Shown piece after piece: positions 25,336-33,771 of a stretch of DNA of 35,636 bases. Source of the DNA: Deltaproteobacteria bacterium (GTDB lineage Bacteria; Desulfobacterota; Desulfobacteria; Desulfobacterales; ETH-SRB1); NCBI GenBank assembly GCA_019314185.1, contig JAFCZU010000009.1, positions 1-35,636 of the forward strand. Reading direction: 5' to 3'. The position numbers and the translations under genes were made by a program. A model generated the notes under the pieces. The model worked only from the letters and a program-made list of their open reading frames with translations, was not told the DNA's origin and searched no databases. Each line of letters opens with the position of its first letter. Position 1 is the stretch's first letter.

Positions 25336-25911
25336 TTAAACCATGCCTTTGAAAGCAAAAAATGCAAGAGAAAGCATTCCAGCAGTTATAAGCCCGATTG
25401 ATGTGTCCTGAAGCGGTTTCGGGACTCTTGCCAGAAGGATGCGTTCACGCACACCTGCAAAAAGAACAAGTGCAAGACCAAAACCAGCCGCATAACTGAA
25501 TGATGTAACAACTGTTTGCATGAAAGTATATTCTTCCTTAATGTTTATCAGGCAAACACCCATTACAGCGCAGTTTGTTGTGATAAGCGGCAAAAAGATA
25601 CCAAGGCCTTTATATAGTGATGGGACACTCTTTTTTAAAAACATCTCAACAAACTGTACCAGAGCTGCAATAACAAGAATAAACGCAATAGTTCTAAGAT
25701 ATTCAAGGCCAAAAACTTTTAAAACATATACTTCTATAAGCCATGTAATTACTCCAGCCAGAACCAGGACAAAAACAACAGCCATCCCCATGCCGACCGC
25801 TGTCTCCATTTTCTTTGAAGTGCCAAGAAAAGGACAATTCCCGAGATACTGGATTAACAGAATGTTGTTAACAAGGATACAGCTTATCGCGAGAAGTACA
25901 TAATCGCCCAT
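25336..25911 (-). CDS. rnfA: Rnf complex subunit A
   Basis: 191 residues, six membrane helices. The family pattern is clear: NNILLIQYLGNCPFLGTS at the N-terminus and LITTNCAVMGVCL in the middle, each with a cysteine thought to coordinate the intramembrane iron-sulfur cluster with RnfE. AGGAG precedes ATG 25911. Last gene of the rnfCDGEA run. The Rnf complex moves electrons between ferredoxin and NAD+ or a cytochrome/quinone while pumping Na+ or H+. Confidence 0.95.
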   Translation of the reverse strand: MGDYVLLAISCILVNNILLIQYLGNCPFLGTSKKMETAVGMGMAVVFVLVLAGVITWLIEVYVLKVFGLEYLRTIAFILVIAALVQFVEMFLKKSVPSLYKGLGIFLPLITTNCAVMGVCLINIKEEYTFMQTVVTSFSYAAGFGLALVLFAGVRERILLARVPKPLQDTSIGLITAGMLSLAFFAFKGMV

Positions 25912-25922
25912 TAGATTTTCTC

Positions 25923-26516
25923 CTATTTATTTCCTGCAAGATTCATCAAAGCCAGCATAAGTCCAAGACACACAAAAGCGCCTGGCGCCTCAATCATGAA
26001 TGTAAAAGGCTGAAAAGAGGGCCCAAATACAGACATTCCGTAAAATGTGCCGCTGCCAAACACCTCTCGTAAAGCTCCAAGAGCAACGAGAGAAATAGTA
26101 TACCCGGTACCAATACCAAACCCATCTGCTATTGAAGCAACAATACCGTTTTTATAAGCAAAAGCTTCGGCGCGCCCAAGCACAATACAGTTAACAACAA
26201 TAAGAGGTATAAATATTCCAAGCTTTAAAAAAAGCGGATATGTATAAGCCTGCATAAGAAGTTCTACAACAATAACAAATGTTGCTATGATAACGATAAA
26301 ACAGGCTATTCTTACCTGTGAAGGAATTATTTTACGTAATAAAGAAACCAAAACATTGGAACATACCAAAACAAAGATTACAGCTACTCCCATTCCAAGC
26401 CCATTTTCAACCGATTTAGTAACGGCAAGTATGGGACAAAGACCAAGTACAAGCCTGAATGGTGGTATCTCATCCCACAGACCTTTAACAAATTCATGAG
26501 TGATAGACTTAGCCAT
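25923..26516 (-). CDS. rnfE: Rnf complex subunit E
   Basis: 197 residues, six membrane helices, paralogous to RnfA. Family motifs are LVLGLCPILAVTKS near residues 18-31 and LIVVNCIVLGRAEAFA in the middle, each with the conserved cysteine. The ATG at 26516 has GGGAG upstream. It lies 11 bp before rnfA, inside the operon. Confidence 0.95.
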   Translation of the reverse strand: MAKSITHEFVKGLWDEIPPFRLVLGLCPILAVTKSVENGLGMGVAVIFVLVCSNVLVSLLRKIIPSQVRIACFIVIIATFVIVVELLMQAYTYPLFLKLGIFIPLIVVNCIVLGRAEAFAYKNGIVASIADGFGIGTGYTISLVALGALREVFGSGTFYGMSVFGPSFQPFTFMIEAPGAFVCLGLMLALMNLAGNK

Positions 26517-26526
26517 CTTTTACTCC

Positions 26527-27117
26527 CTAACTAATTTTTTTTATTTTCTCAGTGATTTGAGATTTTAAGCGTTTATAAACATTCCCGGCTTCTGTTATGC
26601 CGCTACAAACTCCGCGAGAGGTAACGGTAGCTCCTGACATGGCGTCGATTTCTCCGCCATCTGCTTTAACCTTAAAGGATTTTATTAAATCTAATCCTTT
26701 GAACTGATTTGATAATTTAGGATCTGACTTTGCTCTGGAACCAACACCTGGTGTTTCACTGTGGGTAGTTACACCTATACTGATAATTTTATCATCATCT
26801 ATGTTTACACCAACCATAAGGCCAATGTCACCGCCAAAACCCCCACCAAAGCTTTCAAATGCAACTGTATTAGCTTTTCCATCAAATACACCAACAAAAA
26901 AGCTTCTTTCAATATTCCCATCCTTGATTTTAAAACGGTCAGCAATAGGATCATTGGAACTTCCCTCAAGAATATTCCTTATTGCAGGTCCCTTAACAAA
27001 CTCTAACTGCTGATTTTCAATTCTTTCACTTGTTCCACCGCGGATTGCCGCAAGCAGACCGCCTGAGAAACAGCTTAAAACCGTAAGCACTACAATCATT
27101 TTAATTATTTCACGCAT
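26527..27117 (-). CDS. rnfG: Rnf complex subunit G (FMN-binding)
   Basis: 196 residues from ATG 27117; a TTG at 27135 also fits but lies deeper inside rnfD. An N-terminal membrane helix is followed by a periplasmic FMN-binding domain. The covalent flavin motif is intact: MSGATVTSRGV near the C-terminal third, where the SGAT threonine carries FMN in this family. The segment THSETPGVGS is also typical. It overlaps the end of rnfD by eight bases. Confidence 0.95.
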   Translation of the reverse strand: MREIIKMIVVLTVLSCFSGGLLAAIRGGTSERIENQQLEFVKGPAIRNILEGSSNDPIADRFKIKDGNIERSFFVGVFDGKANTVAFESFGGGFGGDIGLMVGVNIDDDKIISIGVTTHSETPGVGSRAKSDPKLSNQFKGLDLIKSFKVKADGGEIDAMSGATVTSRGVCSGITEAGNVYKRLKSQITEKIKKIS

Positions 27118-28093
27118 TTTCTCTAACCTTTCCAATAGCTTTTGGTCTGATTTTATCTATAAGCGGGTTTATAAGATTCATGATCAAGATCGCAAAGATT
27201 ACGCCATCAATATAGACACCGATATTTCTTATAAGCACGGTCAAAAAACCGGCGCCTGCTCCATAAATGAGCATTGGAATAAAATTGACCGGCGAAGAGG
27301 AATCTTCTGTTGCAAGGAAAAAGGCGCCAATTAAAGTATAACCGGCAAAAAGATGGACAACCGGGCCTGCATAACGCACAGGATCAGTCAGATTAAATAT
27401 CAGAGCGGTTATAATGATGCCGGCTAAAAAGGAAATCGATATTTCCCACCTGATAATTCCTCTGATAATGAGATACAACCCTCCGGCAATAAGTCCAAGA
27501 CCAAAGGTTGAGCCTATTCCACCAGATTGTTTGCCCATTAAAAGATCAACCATACTGAATGAATCAACAGCAACTGAGCCAAAATGTTTTAGGGCGGCAA
27601 GAGGATAAATCATGGCAAAATCGAAATCATAATTCATAAGCGCTTCGTTAAAATCAAAGATATTTTTCCATGATATCATGAGAACGGCTATCGCAACAAC
27701 TACGGGGTTAAAAGGATTTGCTCCGATTCCGCCAAAGATCTGTTTTCCAATAATAATGGCGACAAATGTTCCTATTATTACAAACCACCATGGCGCTGTT
27801 GCCGGTAAAAGCATGGCGAATAGCATGCCGATAGTGGCCGCGTTGCCGTCTCCAATAGTAAGTGAACGTTTTGTTATACGACAAAAAATAAATTCCCATA
27901 TGATTGCTGAAGAAATGGAAAGTGACACAACGCCTACAGCCGGCATACCGTAGTAAATGATGCCAAGCAGTATTGCAGGTAGAGCCGCAAGCGCTGTATT
28001 ATAATTTCGTTTGGATATCTTGCTTCCATCATGCCAAAAAGGGGCATGTGAAACTATGAATTTATTAGTATCAACTATGTTGTCATCAGCCAT
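27110..28093 (-). CDS. rnfD: Rnf complex subunit D
   Basis: 327 residues from ATG 28093; GGAGGG lies five bases upstream and the start overlaps the rnfC end. A longer frame up to 28129 is rejected. About nine or ten membrane helices are predicted, with family features GDGNAATIGMLFAMLLP and GGIGANPFNP. At the place where RnfD/NqrB proteins usually carry the flavinylated threonine (SGATPLA-type), this protein reads DFAMIYPLAALK, with Y163 where Thr is expected. That alignment was made by eye. RnfD may therefore lack covalent FMN here, or this sub-family differs. Confidence 0.93.
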   Translation of the reverse strand: MADDNIVDTNKFIVSHAPFWHDGSKISKRNYNTALAALPAILLGIIYYGMPAVGVVSLSISSAIIWEFIFCRITKRSLTIGDGNAATIGMLFAMLLPATAPWWFVIIGTFVAIIIGKQIFGGIGANPFNPVVVAIAVLMISWKNIFDFNEALMNYDFDFAMIYPLAALKHFGSVAVDSFSMVDLLMGKQSGGIGSTFGLGLIAGGLYLIIRGIIRWEISISFLAGIIITALIFNLTDPVRYAGPVVHLFAGYTLIGAFFLATEDSSSPVNFIPMLIYGAGAGFLTVLIRNIGVYIDGVIFAILIMNLINPLIDKIRPKAIGKVRENA

Positions 28094-29372
28094 TAGTTCC
28101 CTCCGCTGTATTTGCCCTGTCAAGCTCATATTTTGCCGCCTTTATATATTGGAATATCGGCATTTGAGACACACATACATAACTGCAAAGACCGCATTCA
28201 ATGCATGAATGCAAATCATACTGATCCGCTGCTTCTTCATATTGTCCTGCTTCAAGAAATCGGACAAGTAAATTAATCTGGATATTTGCAGGGCATACCC
28301 TTATGCAGTCGCCGCAGTTTGTGCAGGGGTAATCTGAAATAACAGGAATGTCATCTTTATCCTGTACGATAATAGCATCGGTATCAGGCTGAACCGGATG
28401 ATCCCCTGAATAAACACAAGAGCCGGTCATTGGACCGCCGAAAATTATCCTGTCATTCTCGTTTAAAGTAATATTAAAAGAATTAAATATATCACTTACC
28501 GGTGTTCCGATTCTGGCTGATACAAGTAATTTAGAGCCATCTTTCTTAACAAGAGTAAGGATTTTTGTTACAGGTATTTGGCCGTTGTTAAAAGCGTTTC
28601 CGATAGATGCAACTGCTTCAGCGCTGATAAAACATACCCCGACATCTTCAGGGTTTTTCCCCGCTGGCGCTACCTTGCCCAGGATGTCTTTCATAATAAG
28701 ATGCGGAAGCGCTGATGGATATGTATCATTAATCTGTTTTACTTTTTCACCAATTGCGGAGAGTTTCGGCATTTGGCTCTTTGAAGCAACCATTATAATA
28801 TCATTAACTCCGGTTGCTGTTTTCAGAATACTTATTCCATTTTTTATTCCATCAATATCAGATTTAATAACATACTGATTTGTTGTTATTAATAGATCGT
28901 TGTCAGTACAACAAACAACAATTGTATTTATAGGTTTGTCTTTGTTGGAAAACTGCTCAACCGGAGGATTGCCTGGAGCAAATGCAAGATAGTTTTTAAC
29001 AGTTTCAAGGGCAGCATTCTTTGATCCGTCTGCGGCGGATTTGAACTCATCGTCTATTTCTTCATCATCAGCCACTTCAATTGCGATGGCAGTATAAGAT
29101 CGTCCAAAATCACCTGTATAAGAGGAAATTGATGATACTTGTCCTGTCACACTTGAAACAACATATTCATCACTTTCTTTGTACAGTAAAAGTTTCTGAC
29201 CGGTCTTAACAATCGCCTTTTTTTTAAGTAACAGGCTCTTTTTGTCAAAAGGACAATTAGATAAAAGAGTAATCTCTTTTGAGGCGGGGATTTGCTTAAG
29301 GGAAGGCGTATCTCCAAGAGATTCGTATTCAAGTCGTGGTTTTAATAAACCGATAAAAGATCTTTTTATCAT
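28086..29372 (-). CDS. rnfC: Rnf complex subunit C
   Basis: 428 residues. It has an N-terminal biotinyl-lipoyl-like domain (about 45-95), a flavin/NADH-type central domain and two C-terminal [4Fe-4S] sites: CTNCGDCIRVCP and CIECGLCSYVC. AAGG precedes ATG 29372. RnfC is the cytoplasmic electron-entry or exit subunit. The glycine-rich NADH/FMN-binding signature seen in NADH-linked RnfC is not obvious by eye, so the partner could be NADH or another carrier. It lies 123 bp after the membrane-anchored tetraheme cytochrome. Confidence 0.92.
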   Translation of the reverse strand: MIKRSFIGLLKPRLEYESLGDTPSLKQIPASKEITLLSNCPFDKKSLLLKKKAIVKTGQKLLLYKESDEYVVSSVTGQVSSISSYTGDFGRSYTAIAIEVADDEEIDDEFKSAADGSKNAALETVKNYLAFAPGNPPVEQFSNKDKPINTIVVCCTDNDLLITTNQYVIKSDIDGIKNGISILKTATGVNDIIMVASKSQMPKLSAIGEKVKQINDTYPSALPHLIMKDILGKVAPAGKNPEDVGVCFISAEAVASIGNAFNNGQIPVTKILTLVKKDGSKLLVSARIGTPVSDIFNSFNITLNENDRIIFGGPMTGSCVYSGDHPVQPDTDAIIVQDKDDIPVISDYPCTNCGDCIRVCPANIQINLLVRFLEAGQYEEAADQYDLHSCIECGLCSYVCVSQMPIFQYIKAAKYELDRANTAEGTNG

Positions 29373-29495
29373 GGTTCAACCTTTCTTAGCTCTTAATTTG
29401 TTTGCTTCATCTGGGCGCTATGACGGTCATGCCTATATGCAAGCCAATGCAGACGAAACGGACGAATTTTTTATTCAATCAGCAAAACTATATGC

Positions 29496-29876
29496 TTACA
29501 TGACATGACATGATGCACATTTTTGAGGGCCAGCTTCAGCTTCCTTATGACAGTCGATGCATTGTTTATGGAATGCATCAGATCTGCTTGGCATATCTTC
29601 ATCCTGGCTTTCAAGTCCATGGCATTCTCCGCAAGCCTGCGGGTTCGTGTCACCCTCTTCAAAATTGTGATGACAGTCGCTGCACGAGATGCTGTAACCT
29701 GATTCCGCTGTATGTGTCTTATGATCAAAAAAAACCTTTCCCGCAACACATTTAAACATCAACCTGACCGGTTGTTCCGGAGTTTTAGCGGAAAAGGCGG
29801 CATAACTTAGAACACCCACAACCAACAAAATAATAGCCAGGCCGTAAGCTATCTGAAGTTCTTTGTTAGAAATCAT
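29496..29876 (-). CDS. membrane-anchored tetraheme cytochrome c of the rnf operon
   Basis: 126 residues from ATG 29876 (AAAGGA upstream; a TTG 15 bases earlier is rejected). An N-terminal hydrophobic helix at about 9-29 probably stays as an anchor. Four CxxCH haem sites lie at C65-H69, C82-H86, C106-H110 and C120-H124, and FDHKTH (50-55) offers distal histidines as in class III cytochromes. Cytochromes at this position before rnfC are known in Desulfovibrio and, as an unrelated type, in Methanosarcina; they link Rnf to periplasmic electron carriers. Confidence 0.92.
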   Translation of the reverse strand: MISNKELQIAYGLAIILLVVGVLSYAAFSAKTPEQPVRLMFKCVAGKVFFDHKTHTAESGYSISCSDCHHNFEEGDTNPQACGECHGLESQDEDMPSRSDAFHKQCIDCHKEAEAGPQKCASCHVM

Positions 29877-29966
29877 ATTATATCCTTTCAAGGCGTTATC
29901 TTTTTAAAGCGGGTGTAAAACTAAAAACGTTTACCATAATATAAAAAAAAATTCAAGTGAAAAAAA

Positions 29967-30854
29967 CTATGGAATCAGAAGAACAGGAAGCTCTGATGTC
30001 TCCGCAACCCTGTGAGAAACACTTCCTAACCAGAAGGATTTAACCCTGTCTTTACCTGTTGTTCCCATAACTATCATTGTAGCATTCTGTTCTCTGGAAA
30101 CTCTGAGAATTTCTTCTGCGCTGCGTCCGGCGAACAGGTGGGATTCTGTTTTTATTCCTGCTTTTTCCAATGTATCACAATAGTTGCCAAGCCGTTCCTT
30201 GCTTTCGTTTTCTATCCGTATTAATTCCGACTTGTCAAGATTCTTGGAAATCTTAACTCCAATGATATGTGTTATCATAACCTTATCAGACAGGGTTTTA
30301 AAAGATGTAAGCGCTTTCAATGCCTTTTCTGAAGGTTTTGACCAGTCTGTGGCAAAAAGAGGACACTTAAAAATATGATCGTTTATCCTGGTAATCATCT
30401 CACCTTCCCATTCAAACCGCACCATATATTTGCTCACAAGCACAGGTACAGGACTTCGTCGGATAAGATCCAGCGTGCGTGATCCGGCAAACAGCCTGTC
30501 TAAAGCCGTTCTTTTTTTTCTGCCCGCAATAATAAGATCGACCTTTTCTTCTTCTGCAATAGAGATAATTTTTGGAATGGGATTTCCAACCTTAATTATG
30601 ATTTTGCTGTCAAGTCCATGTTTTGATATTGCTTCCTGCCAATCTTCAAAACGGATTCTTGCCTCTTCTCTCAAGCGTTCTTCTTCATCTTTCATATATC
30701 CGCCAAAGGGGACAAACGCGACCTCATCTCTTGGAATAACATAGGTCAGCACAACTTCTTTGAGGCCGACTTCCTTAAGTTCCAGGAGGGATTCAAGAGA
30801 ATTAAACGCCAACTCTCTAAATTTTGTTGGAAACAGCGCCTTTTGAAATTTCAT
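29967..30854 (-). CDS. tandem-domain UspA protein between NhaD-like antiporter and rnf genes
   Basis: 295 residues with two UspA domains. The first (about 1-145) begins QKALFPTKFRELAFNSLESL. The second (about 165-295) has a full nucleotide loop in VMGTTGKD with WLGSVSHRV and ends LPVLLIP. It resembles the protein at 13200 along its length (shared LESL-ELK/RKAGL start, KxRTxLxxLFA, WLGSVS). GGGGG lies before ATG 30854. It is 16 bp downstream of the antiporter gene, so co-transcription is very likely. Confidence 0.9.
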   Translation of the reverse strand: MKFQKALFPTKFRELAFNSLESLLELKEVGLKEVVLTYVIPRDEVAFVPFGGYMKDEEERLREEARIRFEDWQEAISKHGLDSKIIIKVGNPIPKIISIAEEEKVDLIIAGRKKRTALDRLFAGSRTLDLIRRSPVPVLVSKYMVRFEWEGEMITRINDHIFKCPLFATDWSKPSEKALKALTSFKTLSDKVMITHIIGVKISKNLDKSELIRIENESKERLGNYCDTLEKAGIKTESHLFAGRSAEEILRVSREQNATMIVMGTTGKDRVKSFWLGSVSHRVAETSELPVLLIP

Positions 30855-30870
30855 AATTAACCCCCTGCTA

Positions 30871-32418
30871 TTAAAAGAAAATTAAAGTTACAATCACAAA
30901 TGTTGGAAGTAAAAAGACTATGGAAAATTTCAATATATAACCAAAGAAACTTGGCATGGGTGTGCCGGCCTCCTCTGCAATTGACCGCACCATAAAGTTA
31001 GGCGCATTCCCGATATAGCTGAATGAACCAAAGAAGACAGCGCCTGCTGAAATCGCCTTTAAATAAATCGGGCTTTCCGACATAAGAAGAGGCACAGCCT
31101 GAGCTTCCGACATGCCGGGATAAAGTTTTCCAAGAGCTGTATTGAAAAATGTAAGATAGGTCGGCGCATTATCAAGAAAACCTGAAAGAGCGCCAGTGAC
31201 CCAGAAGAAATGCATCGGTTCCTTTACCGCGGCAATCAGAAATGCAAGTTCCCCTTTCAGGCCAGCCTTGAGTATAAGCAGACATGGCACCATGGTAATG
31301 AATATCCCGATAAAAAGATATGCCACCTCGATGATGGGAAACCATGAAAAGTCATTATCTTCGTGTATCTTTTTCGAAGTAGTTATTAGTGAGAGAATGC
31401 CCATTACAATAAGGAGGCCGTCCCGCACCCAGTCCTGTACTGCCCGATGAATACCGAGTGTGTTTATTTCCCCCCAGTCCACTAATCCGCTCATGAGCAC
31501 CGATCCGACAATGCCGCCGAGAAAAATAAAATTAAGGAGGCCTACTAATTTTAATGGTTCTTTTTCCCCTTCTTCCACAGGAGCGGAAGAGAACCCTTCT
31601 TTTTTATAATGGTATGAATCGAGGAAAAAATAGATCACCAGGAGAATCCCGGCTGCTGTAAGCATGTGCGGCAGAATCTTCATTGTCCAGAAAAAGGAAA
31701 CACCATGGAGAAATCCAAGAAAGAGCGGTGGATCGCCCAGCGGAGTCAATGAACCTCCGATATTGGCAATCAGAAAGATAAAGAAGACCACCATGAATGT
31801 CCTGTTTTTCCGGTATTCATTGGCCTTTAAAAAGGGACGGATCATCAGCATGGCAGCTCCGGTGGTGCCCATCCACGAAGCAAGCAGAGTGCCGATAAGT
31901 ATCATAATAGTATTTATAACCGGCGTTCCACGCAATGTTCCTTTAAGCATGATTCCGCCGGAAACGGTAAAAAGCGCCCATAAAAGAATAATAAAGGGGA
32001 CATAGTCGGCAAGGATGATATGGAGAATCTCATGCACGGCAACGCCCTTAAAAGCAATCAAAAAAGGAATGGCTATTGTCGCGGCCCAGAAAGCGGAAAT
32101 TTTGCCAAAATGATGATGCCATATCTTTGGCGCAAGAAGAGGAAAAAGGGCTATGGAAAGCAGCATGCATGCAAAAGGGATACAGCTCCAGAGTGGAAGC
32201 ACCTCTCCTAAATTAACATGTCCTCCGTGACCGCCATGACCAGCTTCTTCGAGTCCGTGAGATTCAACTCCAGCATGGGTAGCAGCTTCATGTTCTATAA
32301 CAGTGCTATGCCCAGCATCATGAGTTGTCACAACATCATGACTTGAAGCCAGCGCCGAAACCGAAAATAAAAATATACTCAATATAAAAAACGCTGCTAT
32401 CCATTTTCCAAATTTCAT
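30871..32418 (-). CDS. NhaD-like Na+/H+ antiporter with histidine-rich periplasmic N-terminus
   Basis: 515 residues of the ion-transporter superfamily (NhaD/CitMHS/ArsB type). The N-terminal signal-like helix (5-24) ends in ALASS and is followed by a hydrophilic stretch (25-70) with nine histidines. About eleven membrane helices follow. The superfamily motif ANIGGSLTPLGDPPLF lies at 218-233. AGGAGG lies upstream of the ATG. Substrate assignment to Na+/H+ exchange is from family resemblance and from its place beside rnf; organic-anion transport cannot be excluded. The histidine stretch might sense pH or bind a metal (inference). Confidence 0.85.
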   Translation of the reverse strand: MKFGKWIAAFFILSIFLFSVSALASSHDVVTTHDAGHSTVIEHEAATHAGVESHGLEEAGHGGHGGHVNLGEVLPLWSCIPFACMLLSIALFPLLAPKIWHHHFGKISAFWAATIAIPFLIAFKGVAVHEILHIILADYVPFIILLWALFTVSGGIMLKGTLRGTPVINTIMILIGTLLASWMGTTGAAMLMIRPFLKANEYRKNRTFMVVFFIFLIANIGGSLTPLGDPPLFLGFLHGVSFFWTMKILPHMLTAAGILLVIYFFLDSYHYKKEGFSSAPVEEGEKEPLKLVGLLNFIFLGGIVGSVLMSGLVDWGEINTLGIHRAVQDWVRDGLLIVMGILSLITTSKKIHEDNDFSWFPIIEVAYLFIGIFITMVPCLLILKAGLKGELAFLIAAVKEPMHFFWVTGALSGFLDNAPTYLTFFNTALGKLYPGMSEAQAVPLLMSESPIYLKAISAGAVFFGSFSYIGNAPNFMVRSIAEEAGTPMPSFFGYILKFSIVFLLPTFVIVTLIFF

Positions 32419-32464
32419 GTATTAGTTACCTCCTGCTGAATAAAAGATCCTCGACAAAGCTTAA

Positions 32465-32926
32465 TCATACAATCCATAGAGTACGATTTTTTATAGTTTG
32501 TACAATTTTATTGGATACACTTCCAAATACAAAGGCGGCGGCGGCTGACAAGCCTCTTCGTCCAACCACTAAAGTATCATAATCTTCTTTTCTAACTTCT
32601 GCTATAATGTCCCTGGCGATTCCAGCAACCTTGTCTTGAATCTTTAGCTCAATCTTATCATCAGAAAATCCGGCATCTAACAAAATGTCTCGGCATTTTT
32701 CCATTATTTCTTTTGCCGACTTTTTCTTTTCGCTGATCATCCATTTCAGTTCAACCAGTTTTTCGGAAAAATGAGGAAGAGCAAATTCTTTTTCCAAACC
32801 AGAAGACATTATTGGTAATACAGTAAACAGAGTTATATTAAAAAATGCTGGACTTGCGGCAGAAGCTACATAATTGACAACTTTTATTGCATATTCTGAA
32901 TCATCTAAGGCTATGAGCATCTTCAT
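32465..32926 (-). CDS. single-domain universal stress protein
   Basis: 153 residues from ATG 32926, where GGAG lies six bases upstream. A longer frame reaching 33010 would run into rnfB and is rejected. The single UspA domain starts MKMLIALDDSEYAIKVV and keeps the ATP-type loop: VVGRRGLS, then FGSVSNKIVQ. It lies 44 bp after rnfB and 46 bp before the antiporter gene on the same strand, in one probable transcript. Confidence 0.9.
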   Translation of the reverse strand: MKMLIALDDSEYAIKVVNYVASAASPAFFNITLFTVLPIMSSGLEKEFALPHFSEKLVELKWMISEKKKSAKEIMEKCRDILLDAGFSDDKIELKIQDKVAGIARDIIAEVRKEDYDTLVVGRRGLSAAAAFVFGSVSNKIVQTIKNRTLWIV

Positions 32927-32970
32927 AGTTTTCTCCTTAATTGTTGAGGAATCTGTCAACAAATAGACTG

Positions 32971-33771
32971 TTAAGCAGCTACCAGACTCTGAATAATTCC
33001 TGTCGGGCATGCTTCAAAGCACTTGCCGCAACCTGTGCACTTCTCACCATCAACTATTGCCAGAAATTTATTAACTATTATAGCTGTTTCCGGACAAACC
33101 TTTTTGCATTTTCCACAGCCCAGACAGCCGGCATCACATATTGTCTTAACAATTTTTCCGCCGTCATGGGAATTGCAAAGAGTTGCAACTTTTTGCGATT
33201 CTTTTATCAATGTAGGAATATGGCGGGGACAGATAGCTACGCATGTGCCGCAGCCTGTGCATAGTTTTTCGTTTACTACAGGCAGGCCATCATCTCCCAT
33301 TGTTAAAGCGCCGAACGGACAATTCGCAACACAGGTGCCAAGTCCAAGGCAGCCATACATGCAGCCTTTGTCTCCTCCGGCAAGCAGAACAGCTGCTCGG
33401 CAGTCTGATATGCCTTTGTAATTGTATTTTCGTTTTGCAGCGGTATGCGTGCCTCTGCAAAATATACTGACGATTTCTCTTTCGGCTGCTTCAGCGGATA
33501 CACCGAGAACAGCTGCAATTGCTTCTGCAATATCATCTCCACCGGCTTTACAGGCATTGGGCGGTGCTTCGCCTGCTACTATAGCAACAGCGCAATCGCT
33601 GCAACCTGCATAGCCGCAGCCTCCACAGTTTGCGCCCGGAAGGCACTCATCTACAGCAACAACTTTTGGATCAACATAGACATAAAAAACTTTTGACGCA
33701 ACTCCCAGCACAATACTCAGCACCAGGCCAAGACCGCCCATTGCCACCATAGCATTTATTATAGGACCCAT
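32971..33771 (-). CDS. rnfB: Rnf complex subunit B (multi-cluster ferredoxin-type), detached from rnfCDGEA
   Basis: 266 residues from ATG 33771, with GGAGG 11 bases upstream; a GTG at 33783 overlaps that site and is rejected. A membrane helix (about 5-28) is followed by the N-terminal cluster motif ECLPGANCGGCGYAGC (42-57). Four further [4Fe-4S] sites follow, including CVANCPFG, CTGCGTCVAICP, CLGCGKCKKVCP and CTGCGKCFEACP. RnfB takes electrons from ferredoxin and passes them into the membrane complex. It is usually next to rnfA; here it is first in the transcript, separated from rnfC by usp, antiporter, usp and cytochrome genes. Confidence 0.94.
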   Translation of the reverse strand: MGPIINAMVAMGGLGLVLSIVLGVASKVFYVYVDPKVVAVDECLPGANCGGCGYAGCSDCAVAIVAGEAPPNACKAGGDDIAEAIAAVLGVSAEAAEREIVSIFCRGTHTAAKRKYNYKGISDCRAAVLLAGGDKGCMYGCLGLGTCVANCPFGALTMGDDGLPVVNEKLCTGCGTCVAICPRHIPTLIKESQKVATLCNSHDGGKIVKTICDAGCLGCGKCKKVCPETAIIVNKFLAIVDGEKCTGCGKCFEACPTGIIQSLVAA

